Shown: piece by piece, positions 29,622 through 37,363 of the stretch
Layout: every line of letters starts with the position of its first letter
How positions within the stretch are numbered: the first letter of the stretch is position 1
Source of the DNA: Bacteroidota bacterium
Lineage (GTDB): Bacteria; Bacteroidota; Bacteroidia; M30B66
Length of the DNA stretch: 64,000 nucleotides
Reading direction: 5' to 3'
NCBI GenBank assembly: GCA_027483445.1
Contig: JAIXUS010000034.1
Span: forward strand, 92,495-156,494
Notes under the pieces: model-generated
What the model was told of the DNA's origin: nothing
Databases searched by the model: none
Seen by the model: the letters and a program-made list of their open reading frames with translations, nothing else
Position numbers and translations under genes: made by a program

Positions 29622-29644
29622 CGGATTTACGTTGTTCAGCGTGA

Positions 29645-29704
29645 TCAACATCGGCATAGCCGGTCCCCTTGCAAGCGCACATGCTTACAGCAGCAACACA
29701 TCAT
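29645..29704 (-). CDS. Cysteine leader peptide 2 (19 aa)
   Basis: A short ORF too small for the track: MMCCCCKHVRLQGDRLCRC then TGA. Four consecutive Cys codons (TGT TGC TGC TGT) stand at positions 3-6, and two more are near the end. It is followed 23 bp later by an intrinsic terminator and then metY. The codons CAA GGG GAC downstream of the Cys run contain AAGGGG, complementary to the terminator's 5' arm. This is the layout of ribosome-mediated attenuation. A stall at Cys codons would free AAGGGG to form the antiterminator. It resembles leader peptide 1 (CCC(S/C)K..HVR..G.R.C), pointing to duplication. Confidence 0.8.
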   Translation of the reverse strand: MMCCCCKHVRLQGDRLCRC

Positions 29705-29753
29705 GTGTTTTTGTGCAGAGGTTTTGGGGCTATGGGTGAGTTTGGTTTTCATG

Positions 29754-29784
29754 CAAAAAAAAACCCGGCTTTTAGGGCCGGGCT
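29754..29784 (-). terminator. Attenuator terminator 1, between the two leader peptides
   Basis: On the minus strand, CCCGGC pairs with GCCGGG across CCTAAAA, followed by nine T residues. It follows leader peptide 1. CCGGGC in leader 1 (codons TCC GGG C) is complementary to GCCCGG spanning the 5' arm. Confidence 0.88.
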
Positions 29785-29812
29785 GGTAGTATGTGGAGTG
29801 AGTTTTATCGGA

Positions 29813-29887
29813 TTATTGACCACAACGTTGCCCGGACGCACGAACGTGCATCATCTTGGAACAACAGCAAAGGGCAGTCTGAATCAT
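29813..29887 (-). CDS. Cysteine leader peptide 1 (24 aa)
   Basis: A short ORF not in the track. It begins MIQTALCCCSKMMHVRASG and ends QRCGQ before TAA, with three consecutive Cys codons (TGC TGT TGT) at positions 7-9. An in-frame ATG at 29902 would add MYFCV and one more Cys. A -7-like box TATTTTTG ends 5 bp before the 29887 ATG, which favours the shorter, leaderless form. The TCC GGG CAA codons after the Cys run can pair with the following terminator's 5' arm. It is the first of two attenuators in series ahead of metYX-hom. Confidence 0.75.
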   Translation of the reverse strand: MIQTALCCCSKMMHVRASGQRCGQ

Positions 29888-29891
29888 GACG

Positions 29892-29899
29892 CAAAAATA
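29892..29899 (-). promoter_or_regulatory. Putative -7 box for the met leader transcript
   Basis: TATTTTTG on the minus strand is a perfect TAnnTTTG. It ends 5 bp before the ATG of leader peptide 1, so the transcript would start at or next to that codon. A convincing TTG at -33 was not found. Confidence 0.45.
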
Positions 29900-29976
29900 C
29901 ATGGAGAATAAGGTTCACTTTAACACTTAGGCATGAAAAATTCTTTATTCAAATGATTTACAGTGGTTTAAATTAA

Positions 29977-30888
29977 TTACGTATGTACTAAATTGTGAAG
30001 TGCCGATTGAAGTTCCGGGTGTTTAAACAGGAAACCGGTGCTGCGCAGTTTGGCATTGGAAATTCGGCTTCCTTCGAGCACCACGGCCGACATTTCGCCT
30101 AAAACAAGCCGTAGGCCCAGCGATGGAACACCAATCGGGAAAACGGGCTTTTTGAGCACTTTTCCCAGGGTTTGCGTAAATGTGCGGTTGCTGCATTGTT
30201 CGGTTGCAGTGGCATTGTATGCGCCACTCCATGCCTCGTTAAAAAGGGCTTCGCGAAAAATGCGGGCGATATCTTCAATATGAATCCATGGAATTTGCTG
30301 CTTTCCGGAGCCTAATACTGCACCAAAACCAAACTTAAACGGTTTCATTAACTCGGGCAGTGCGCCGCCGTTGGCATCAAGTACCACGCCGGTTCTGATT
30401 TTTACAATACGGTTGGCAACAGACGAAAAGTCATCCGCAGCGGCTTCCCAGCGGCGGCAAGTTTCGCCCATAAAATCGATGGCGGCAGGCTCTTCCTCTA
30501 AATGTAACAGCGAGGTAGTTTGCGCTCCATACCAACCAACAGCCGAAGCCGACACAAGCACATTTATGCGTTGCGCCCGTTGCTTCAGTGTATTAAGCAG
30601 CAATTGTGCGGAATTAACCCGCGAGTCGAGGATTTCCTGCTTGCGTTTTTCCGTCCATGGCTTATCGGCAATGCCAGCACCAGCGAGGTGAACAATGGCG
30701 TCAATCTGATCGAGCGCCTGTTGGTCAATTTCGGCCTTTTCGGGGTTCCAGGTAAATGCTGCATCGTAGGGGTTAATGCGTTGCGCCGATCGGCTGAGCA
30801 ACACCAAAGTATGTCCGTCGGCCTTAAGCATTTTTGCCAATGCCATCCCCAACAAACCTGCACCACCGGTGATTAAGATTCTTGCCAT
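29977..30888 (-). CDS. TIGR01777 family SDR oxidoreductase
   Basis: A 303-residue extended short-chain dehydrogenase-like protein. The NAD(P) motif is 'ARILITGGAGLLGMALAKML'; 'DAIVHLAGAGIADKPWTEKRKQEILDSR' and 'SASAVGWYG' are characteristic of the TIGR01777 (YfcH-like) family. A C-terminal DUF1731-like part (about 255-300) carries 'PSLGLRLVLGEMSAVVLEGSR'. The start is placed at MARILIT; the track's extension overlaps the promoter of the divergent Crp/Fnr gene. The substrate is unknown. Confidence 0.88.
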   Translation of the reverse strand: MARILITGGAGLLGMALAKMLKADGHTLVLLSRSAQRINPYDAAFTWNPEKAEIDQQALDQIDAIVHLAGAGIADKPWTEKRKQEILDSRVNSAQLLLNTLKQRAQRINVLVSASAVGWYGAQTTSLLHLEEEPAAIDFMGETCRRWEAAADDFSSVANRIVKIRTGVVLDANGGALPELMKPFKFGFGAVLGSGKQQIPWIHIEDIARIFREALFNEAWSGAYNATATEQCSNRTFTQTLGKVLKKPVFPIGVPSLGLRLVLGEMSAVVLEGSRISNAKLRSTGFLFKHPELQSALHNLVHT

Positions 30889-30954
30889 ATGAAAGAAAAC
30901 CCGTAAAGCTTCACAAATGTTTGCCACCTTCGGTCAAAAGGGATTCCCGGGAGC

Positions 30955-30984
30955 TTGTTTTTCTTGAAAGAGTAGCTATTTTTG
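30955..30984 (+). promoter_or_regulatory. Promoter of the Crp/Fnr gene
   Basis: TTG at 30955-30957, a 19-bp spacer and TATTTTTG at 30977-30984 match the Bacteroidota housekeeping promoter (TTG N19 TAnnTTTG). The start site would be about 15 bp before the ATG. Confidence 0.6.
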
Positions 30985-31003
30985 TGTACCTGCTACGACT
31001 AAT

Positions 31004-31714
31004 GTGATGAAGAAATTTGAGCAACCCCATTGCACTCAATGTGACGCCAGAAATAGGTCGATATTCTGCGACCTGCGCGGCGAAGAGGTTGAATCGCTTG
31101 ATGAACACAAAAACTGTGGAATGTATAAAAAAGGCCAACTGATTTTCAATTCAGGAAGCTACCCACACGGTTTGTTTTGTGTTAAATCGGGTAAAATCAA
31201 AATTTATCGAACCGGTGATGAAGGCAAGGAGCAAATTGTGCGCTTGGCCAAAGAAGGCGATATTTTGGGATACCGAGCCTTACTCAGTGGCGACCGGTAT
31301 TCGTCGTCGGCTGAGGCCATCGACGACGCTCAAATTTGCTTTATTCCTAAAACTTCATTCCTCGGTTTGCTCTCGAGTAACGGCACTTTATCGATGCAAA
31401 TGATGAGACTGCTCTCTGAAGACCTGAAACATGCCGAGCATAAAATTACCGACCTTGCTCAAAAGCCGGTGCGGGAACGTGTGGCCGAAGCCTTACTGTA
31501 CTTGCATCAAACCTATGGTTTGGAAAATGATGGCATTACGATTAGCGTAACCTTAAGTCGCGAAGACATTGCCAACATTGTTGGAACAGCGACCGAAACC
31601 GCCATAAGGTTGCTCAGCGAGTTAAAAAACGACAATATCATCCAACTAAGCGGGAAGAAAATTGCCATTTTGAACCACCGGGAATTGGTGAAAGTGGCCA
31701 ATGTGAATGATTGA
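31004..31714 (+). CDS. Crp/Fnr family transcriptional regulator with N-terminal cysteines
   Basis: A 236-residue regulator: cyclic-nucleotide-binding-type beta roll (about 40-150), long dimer helix ('MMRLLSEDLKHAEHKITDLA'), and a Crp-type HTH ('LSREDIANIVGTATETAIRLLSELK'). Four cysteines near the N-terminus (C10, C13, C22, C38, in 'PHCTQC', 'IFCD' and 'KNCG') could bind an iron-sulfur cluster as in FNR, although their spacing is not that of E. coli FNR. Genes for cbb3 oxidase assembly follow, and two TGA-N6-TCA palindromes lie in front of them, so this is the likely oxygen-responsive regulator of the region. Redox sensing is an inference. Confidence 0.87.
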   Translation: MMKKFEQPHCTQCDARNRSIFCDLRGEEVESLDEHKNCGMYKKGQLIFNSGSYPHGLFCVKSGKIKIYRTGDEGKEQIVRLAKEGDILGYRALLSGDRYSSSAEAIDDAQICFIPKTSFLGLLSSNGTLSMQMMRLLSEDLKHAEHKITDLAQKPVRERVAEALLYLHQTYGLENDGITISVTLSREDIANIVGTATETAIRLLSELKNDNIIQLSGKKIAILNHRELVKVANVND

Positions 31715-31731
31715 ATAAACGGGGGGAATAC

Positions 31732-33681
31732 GTGAAAAAATCGATACTCATTGCTCTTGGAGCCGGAATTTTTGCCTTAGTAGCGGCCACAATCAATGGG
31801 TCGGCCACAGAAAAATCAGAATTAAGCGATGATCCGCATGCCTATTTCAGGCAGCTCATTGATGCACATCGTGAACTCGACACCACAGCGCTATTTCTCA
31901 CTTCACAACGCTGCGAAGGCTGCCACGGTTTCGACCCTTTGGGCCAGGCCAACATTACCGCGGCCGGTTTAGATGTTAACCTATTCGACGACTGGGAAAC
32001 CTCCATGATGGGCCTTGCAGGTGTAGATCCGCTTTGGAAAGCCAAAGTGCGCCATGAAGTACTCACAAACCCTTCGCATTCGGCCGAACTACAAACACTT
32101 TGCACGTCTTGCCACGCCCCGATGGGTCATTTCACCGCCATTTACCGCGGTCAACAGCACTATACACTGGAAGATCTCAGTCAGGACTCCCTCGGGCTTT
32201 CAGGCGTTGGCTGCCTGGGTTGCCATAGTATAGGCGAAGATGGCCTTGGCGGCCGATTTACCGGTGATATTCCATACGATACCAGCAGGGTTGCTTATGG
32301 CCCCTTTCAAAACCCCATGACAGGCCCCATGCAGCTCTACGTGAACTTTACGCCTGTATACAGTCCGCACGTAAGCAAAGGGCGCTTCTGCTCGCCTTGT
32401 CATACCCTGATTTCGAACACTGTAGACCTCAGCGGTCAGCCTACCGGCCAAACCTTTGTTGAGCAGGCAACCTTCCACGAATGGCTCAACTCGGCCTACC
32501 CGGAGGAAGACAAGCAGTGCCAGACCTGCCACATGCCCAAGATTGAGGAACCCATTAAGATTGCGAATGGCTACACCGGTTTACCCGGACGTTCACCGTT
32601 TAATCTGCACACCTTTACCGGAGCCAACAGCTTTATGGTGAATCTGATTAAGCAAAACAAAGGCGCCTTGGGCGTTACTGCGTCTGATGCCAATTTCGAT
32701 TCAACGTTGGCGGCCATCACGCAGTTTCTGCGGTTCCAAACCGTGGATCTTTCGCTGGGAGACCCGGTAATTGAGGGCGATTCGGTGACTTTTGAAGTGG
32801 AAATTGAAAATAAAGCCGGACATAAATTCCCCACCGGTTATCCGGCGCGTAGAGCCTTTGTATCGTTTGTGGTTACAAACAATTTGGGCGATACTCTCTT
32901 TTCGTCGGGTGTGGCAAAATCTAATGGTACAATTCAGGGAATCAACACCCTACCTCAACCCCACTACACGGTAATTACCCGAGAGGATCAGGCACAGATT
33001 TACGAAATGATCATGGGCGATGTGAATGGCAACGTAACCACAGTGTTGGAGAGAGGAGCCACACATTTAAAAGACAACAGGATTCCACCATTGGGTTTTG
33101 TGAACGACCACCCGGTGTATGACACCGTGCAAATTGTTGGAGAGGCATTCACTGACCCCAATTTTAATCGAAACGGGAACTTCCAGGGAACGGGTAAAGA
33201 CAAGATTTTCTACAAGTTGCCGATTAATGCCCTGGCCGGGAATGTAAACGTTTCGGCCAAGGTCTACTATCAAGCCGTGCCCCCACACTGGTTAGACGAA
33301 ATGCGCACCTTTTCGGCCCCTGAAATTGATGCCTTCCTGGCGATGTACGACGCAGCCGATAAGCAAGCCATAGAAATAGCTGAGATTTCACGAACCGACC
33401 TCATATTACCGCTCAGTGCGAAGAGTTTTGGTCAGGGGCTGGCGCCGATGGCATTCCCGCAGCCCTCATTTGCCGACGAACCGGTGTTCATTCAATGGAA
33501 CAAAACCATAACCCGGCTTGAGGCATTTACGATTTCGGGACAAAAAATAAATGTTCGCTATGTTCGCACAAAAGCCGGACAATATCGACTCGAAATGCCC
33601 GATGCGGCGGGGGTTTACCTCTTAGCCATCTATTCGGGTAAAGAGCGGCATGTGCTTAAAATTGTACGCCGAACACGTTAA
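31732..33681 (+). CDS. Pentaheme c-type cytochrome with T9SS-like C-terminus
   Basis: A secreted protein of about 649 residues. The signal peptide is 'KKSILIALGAGIFALVAATI'. Five CxxCH haem sites are seen: CEGCH, CTSCH, CLGCH, CSPCH and CQTCH, all in the first ~300 residues, in the style of cytochrome c554-type proteins. A beta-rich domain follows ('VEIENKAGHKFPTGYPARRAFV'). The last ~80 residues resemble a degenerate sorting domain ('LEAFTISGQKI', 'DAAGVYLLAIYSGKERHVLKIV') without the usual YPNP. The start is uncertain: GTG at 31732 gives a clean signal peptide, while the track's TTG at 31711 overlaps the regulator. Electron transfer in the periplasm or at the surface is likely; the partner is unknown. 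Confidence 0.82.
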   Translation: MKKSILIALGAGIFALVAATINGSATEKSELSDDPHAYFRQLIDAHRELDTTALFLTSQRCEGCHGFDPLGQANITAAGLDVNLFDDWETSMMGLAGVDPLWKAKVRHEVLTNPSHSAELQTLCTSCHAPMGHFTAIYRGQQHYTLEDLSQDSLGLSGVGCLGCHSIGEDGLGGRFTGDIPYDTSRVAYGPFQNPMTGPMQLYVNFTPVYSPHVSKGRFCSPCHTLISNTVDLSGQPTGQTFVEQATFHEWLNSAYPEEDKQCQTCHMPKIEEPIKIANGYTGLPGRSPFNLHTFTGANSFMVNLIKQNKGALGVTASDANFDSTLAAITQFLRFQTVDLSLGDPVIEGDSVTFEVEIENKAGHKFPTGYPARRAFVSFVVTNNLGDTLFSSGVAKSNGTIQGINTLPQPHYTVITREDQAQIYEMIMGDVNGNVTTVLERGATHLKDNRIPPLGFVNDHPVYDTVQIVGEAFTDPNFNRNGNFQGTGKDKIFYKLPINALAGNVNVSAKVYYQAVPPHWLDEMRTFSAPEIDAFLAMYDAADKQAIEIAEISRTDLILPLSAKSFGQGLAPMAFPQPSFADEPVFIQWNKTITRLEAFTISGQKINVRYVRTKAGQYRLEMPDAAGVYLLAIYSGKERHVLKIVRRTR

Positions 33682-33737
33682 TCTCCGGAATTTTTTCACC
33701 TTTGATTCTCCCAAAACCGTCACAACAACAAACAACT

Positions 33738-36578
33738 ATGAAATCAACTCTACTCGTCGCAGCAGCCCTGATGTTGTCGGCAACCGCAGCTACGGCGCAG
33801 GCTCCGTTTAGCTTTGAAAGCGGAAATTACAAGTTGAGCAACACCAATTTCAGAAGTGGCTGCTCAGTAACTGTAACCGACTGGAATCAGGATGGCCTCG
33901 ACGATATCATCCGCCTCGACAACGGCAATACAGCCTACGTGGAAGTGCAAAAAACCGGGAATCAATTTGAAACGATTGAACTTGGGCAGATGGCCAGCTC
34001 TTCTGCCTGGGCAATGTGTGTGGCCGACTTCGACAAAAACGGCTACCTCGATATTGTAGGAGGCTGGAATGGCAGCTGTCGCGTTTTGATGACCAATAAC
34101 TCAGGAACCGCAGCCAATCTGGTAACCTTACCAAACTCCAATTTCTTCCTTCAAAATATCACGGCCATCGATGCCAACAACGATGGATGGATTGACCTTT
34201 TTACCTGCGACGACAACGGCGAAAGCACCGTTTACATGAATGATGGCACAGGAATCCTGTTTGAATCGTCCATCATCGACTTCGACGTTACCGACACAGA
34301 TGACTCTGGAAACTATGGCAGCGTGTGGACCGACTTCGACAACGATGGCGACTTAGACCTTTACATTGCCAAGTGTCGCCAGGGCGTGAACAGCCCAACC
34401 GACGGCCGACGGATCAACGTAATGTTCGTGAATAACGGCGATGGCACCTTCACCGAAAATGCCGCTGAGTATGGCATTGACGTGGGATGGCAATCGTGGA
34501 CAGCCAGTTTCGGCGACATCGACAACGATGCCGATCTGGATTTGCTTCTGACCAATCACGACTTTGAGAGCCAGATTTTTGAGAACGATGGGAATGGCTA
34601 CTATACCGATGTAACGGCTACTTCAGGTTTCGACATTACCGACATGACTCCCATCCAATCAGGCTTTGCCGACTTAGACAACGATGGATTCATAGATATC
34701 GTGATTACCGGCTCTACCGACAGGGTTTTCCACAACGATGGCGATGGCACCTTTACCGAAGTTGACAATTTATTCCCGGGAAATGTGGGCACCTTTGCTT
34801 TTGGCGATGTAAACCATGATGGACGCATTGATATTTATTCGGCATACAATACCATCTACACCAACCCAAGCAACACAACCGACGATGAAATTTGGTTCAA
34901 TAGCACCAACAACGGGAACCACTTTTTTGCCCTCAACTTAATTGGCACCGAATCGAATATTAGCGCTATTGGGGCCCGTGCCCTGATTTATGGGTCGTGG
35001 GGAGTTCAGCTCCGTGAAGTGCGTGCCGGAGAATCTTATGGTACCGTATTCTCTGCCAAACTTCAATTTGGTTTAGGTGAAGCTGATCAAATCGACTCTG
35101 TTGTGATTCGCTGGCCTTCGGGAATTGTTCAAACCATTGAAAACCCGCAGGTTGACCAGTTTCTTACCGTAATTGAAGAGCAGTGTATTTCGCCCGAAGC
35201 CGTTGTTACCGTAGAAGGCCCAGCAGTGCTTTGTGCAGGACAGGCCGTTACAATGACAGCTCCGGCAGGATACACCTACCTCTGGTCGAATGGCGCAACT
35301 ACGCAGTCGGTTCAAATTACAGCCTCAGGCGAATACAATGTCGAGGTGATTGATGCATCAGGCAACTGTTCGGCAGTTTCGCGTACAATTACTGTGGTTG
35401 AATCGCCCGATGAAACCCCGGAAATTGCCTTGCTCGGAGAGCCCGTTTTCTGCAATGGAGGAAGCGTTCAAATTGCCGGACCTGAAGGTTTAGATGCTTA
35501 TTTGTGGAGCAATGGAGCAACCACACAGACAATTGAAGTGAGCGAAAGTGGAAGTTATACCCTTACAGTGGATGGCGTTTGCCAAGAGTGGACTTCTGCA
35601 CCGGTGGTGGTTCAAGTGAATACGCCTGCTTCGCCGGTGGCCGAAGATGTCATCATTCCCGCACCGGGAAGCGCAACTTTGAGTGCAAGCGGCAATGGTC
35701 TTTTTTGGTTTGCCGATGCTGAAGGCACCGTACAGTTAGGAACTGGCGAAACCTTCACCACACCTGTAGTGGAAACAACAGCAACCTACTACGTGAGCTC
35801 AACGGTATCGTCGGGCGGAGAAGTTTACAATGCCGGGCTCGCACAACACACCGGAACAAGCGTTTACAGTGGTAGCAATGCGACAAACGCCCAAATGTTT
35901 TTCGATGTATTGGAAAACTGTACGTTGAAATCGGTAAAAGTAGAAACCGACACTCCGGGCGACAGAACTATTGAGGTGCGCGATAACACCGGAAACCTCG
36001 TTGGTAGCGCTACTGTAATGGTTAACGCGGGCTCGGTGCAAACCATCGACCTGAATATTGTACTCAGCCCGGGAACAGACTACAGCATTTCGACCAACAG
36101 CGCAACCAACCAAACTTCGCTCGGGTTTGCTGGTCCGCGCTTGAAGCGTAACTATGCAGGCAACAACGGCGCTCCTTATGCCTATCCTTTCAACGCCGAT
36201 GAATTGCTTTCAATCACAGGTTCATCAGCCGGCCCCTTGTATTTCTTCTATTTCTACGATTGGTCGGTTGAACGCGAAATCACCACTTGCTACAGCGATC
36301 CTGTTGCCGTGAATGTAACGGTAGATGAATCAACCACGGTTCAAACGCTTGCTAAAGGCATCGAGGTGTATCCAAACCCGGCGCAGGATGTGTTGTTTAT
36401 CCGCAATTCAACAGAAAACAGCCGTGTGTTGATGATGGATGCTTCAGGACGTATTGTTCGCAACGAGAATCTTGGGGCTTCGGGCCAGGTTTCGCTGCAT
36501 GGACTGTCGGCAGGCTTATATCTGCTTCAGATTGAAAACTCCGGAGAGCGCGTATCCACGCGAATTGTCGTGCAATAA
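33738..36578 (+). CDS. VCBS/FG-GAP and ASPIC/UnbV domain protein with T9SS sorting domain
   Basis: A 946-residue secreted protein. The signal peptide is 'KSTLLVAAALMLSATAATAQA'. At least seven calcium-loop repeats of FG-GAP/VCBS type follow, such as 'DWNQDGLDDI', 'DFDKNGYLDI', 'DANNDGWIDL', 'DFDNDGDLDL' and 'DVNHDGRIDI'. Next is an ASPIC/UnbV module ('SAIGARALIYGSWGVQLREVR', 'VVIRWPSG'), two Ig/PKD-like repeats with 'YLWSNGATTQ', and a type A sorting domain ('VYPNPAQDVLFIRN', 'STRIVVQ'). The ATG at 33738 is chosen over the track's TTG. It is probably a calcium-bound cell-surface protein. A terminator follows at 36597. Confidence 0.88.
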   Translation: MKSTLLVAAALMLSATAATAQAPFSFESGNYKLSNTNFRSGCSVTVTDWNQDGLDDIIRLDNGNTAYVEVQKTGNQFETIELGQMASSSAWAMCVADFDKNGYLDIVGGWNGSCRVLMTNNSGTAANLVTLPNSNFFLQNITAIDANNDGWIDLFTCDDNGESTVYMNDGTGILFESSIIDFDVTDTDDSGNYGSVWTDFDNDGDLDLYIAKCRQGVNSPTDGRRINVMFVNNGDGTFTENAAEYGIDVGWQSWTASFGDIDNDADLDLLLTNHDFESQIFENDGNGYYTDVTATSGFDITDMTPIQSGFADLDNDGFIDIVITGSTDRVFHNDGDGTFTEVDNLFPGNVGTFAFGDVNHDGRIDIYSAYNTIYTNPSNTTDDEIWFNSTNNGNHFFALNLIGTESNISAIGARALIYGSWGVQLREVRAGESYGTVFSAKLQFGLGEADQIDSVVIRWPSGIVQTIENPQVDQFLTVIEEQCISPEAVVTVEGPAVLCAGQAVTMTAPAGYTYLWSNGATTQSVQITASGEYNVEVIDASGNCSAVSRTITVVESPDETPEIALLGEPVFCNGGSVQIAGPEGLDAYLWSNGATTQTIEVSESGSYTLTVDGVCQEWTSAPVVVQVNTPASPVAEDVIIPAPGSATLSASGNGLFWFADAEGTVQLGTGETFTTPVVETTATYYVSSTVSSGGEVYNAGLAQHTGTSVYSGSNATNAQMFFDVLENCTLKSVKVETDTPGDRTIEVRDNTGNLVGSATVMVNAGSVQTIDLNIVLSPGTDYSISTNSATNQTSLGFAGPRLKRNYAGNNGAPYAYPFNADELLSITGSSAGPLYFFYFYDWSVEREITTCYSDPVAVNVTVDESTTVQTLAKGIEVYPNPAQDVLFIRNSTENSRVLMMDASGRIVRNENLGASGQVSLHGLSAGLYLLQIENSGERVSTRIVVQ

Positions 36579-36596
36579 CTGAAAAATCTTTAGTCG

Positions 36597-36629
36597 AAAA
36601 GCCGGAACCTCAACGTTCCGGCTTTTTTT
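36597..36629 (+). terminator. Intrinsic terminator after the VCBS/ASPIC gene
   Basis: AAGCCGGAAC pairs with GTTCCGGCTT (10 bp, 6-nt loop) followed by a run of T. It lies 20 bp after the stop codon. Confidence 0.92.
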
Positions 36630-36678
36630 ATGGATGCACGCCAAGGTGCCGCTGATGTCATCCGCCGACAGGCAAAAA

Positions 36679-36694
36679 CCTGATTTTTATCAGG
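36679..36694 (+). promoter_or_regulatory. FNR-like operator upstream of the hemerythrin-ccoI genes
   Basis: CCTGATTTTTATCAGG is a perfect 16-bp palindrome containing TGAT-N4-ATCA, the core of the FNR consensus. Its centre is 58.5 bp upstream of the end of the -7-like box AATCTTTG (36738-36745), exactly the spacing found at the ccoS site. Activation by an Fnr-type regulator from about -64 is inferred. Confidence 0.65.
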
Positions 36695-36770
36695 AAATGG
36701 CGTGAGGCGAATCATTTTTCAGGCGCATAGTTCAATGAATCTTTGTAGAGGCGAATAGTCATGCCGTTTC

Positions 36771-37361
36771 ATGGGCAATTACCGACATATCAACTTCCAC
36801 AAGATCAACGATGAAGATCTGCTGAGCTTTATTGAGCAGCGGCATCATGCGTACTGCAAGAATATGTTGGAGCTTATAATCCGCAACTTTCGCTCGGCAC
36901 AGCAGCATCGGGGGCAGTTTAGCAAGGAAGGGAATGAGCTCCTTTCGGCCTTGCTCGAACTGCGCGACGAAGTGGAAGCACTTATTCAAAAAGAAGAAGA
37001 AACCGTGTTTCCGTACGTTCGCAAGATGCTCCAGGTCAAATCGCGTATTGAGCCTTATCGTTTTCTCGATGTAAACCTGACCGAAAGCTCTATTCGCGCC
37101 ATTCACGAAGACCATTTGCGGGTGGTGAAGGTGTTGACGAGGATTAAAAAGATGACCAATCATTTCAAACCGAATGCGGAAGCCGACGAAATACTTCGCT
37201 TGGTGTATGCCGAAATGAGCGAGTTCGACGCCGATTTCTCGCAGCATTTGCACCGTGAGCTCGAATATCTTTTTCCGCGCATGATTCAGCTCGAAGAGGA
37301 TGTGAGAAAGCGTACACGCCAGGCTGCTATTGGAAGAGACGCCAACTGGAATACCGACTGA
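36771..37361 (+). CDS. Hemerythrin-domain protein (RIC/YtfE-like)
   Basis: A 196-residue four-helix protein with hemerythrin-type ligands: 'FIEQRHHAYCKNMLE', 'EEETVFPYVRKM', 'SIRAIHEDHLRV' and 'FSQHLHRELEYLFPRM'. This arrangement of two H...E/HxxxE halves is that of di-iron RIC proteins, which help repair iron-sulfur clusters or handle NO. The N-terminal ScdA-like domain is absent. The gene sits 2 bp before ccoI and behind an FNR-like palindrome, fitting a role under low oxygen or nitrosative stress. Confidence 0.85.
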   Translation: MGNYRHINFHKINDEDLLSFIEQRHHAYCKNMLELIIRNFRSAQQHRGQFSKEGNELLSALLELRDEVEALIQKEEETVFPYVRKMLQVKSRIEPYRFLDVNLTESSIRAIHEDHLRVVKVLTRIKKMTNHFKPNAEADEILRLVYAEMSEFDADFSQHLHRELEYLFPRMIQLEEDVRKRTRQAAIGRDANWNTD

Positions 37362-37363
37362 TT

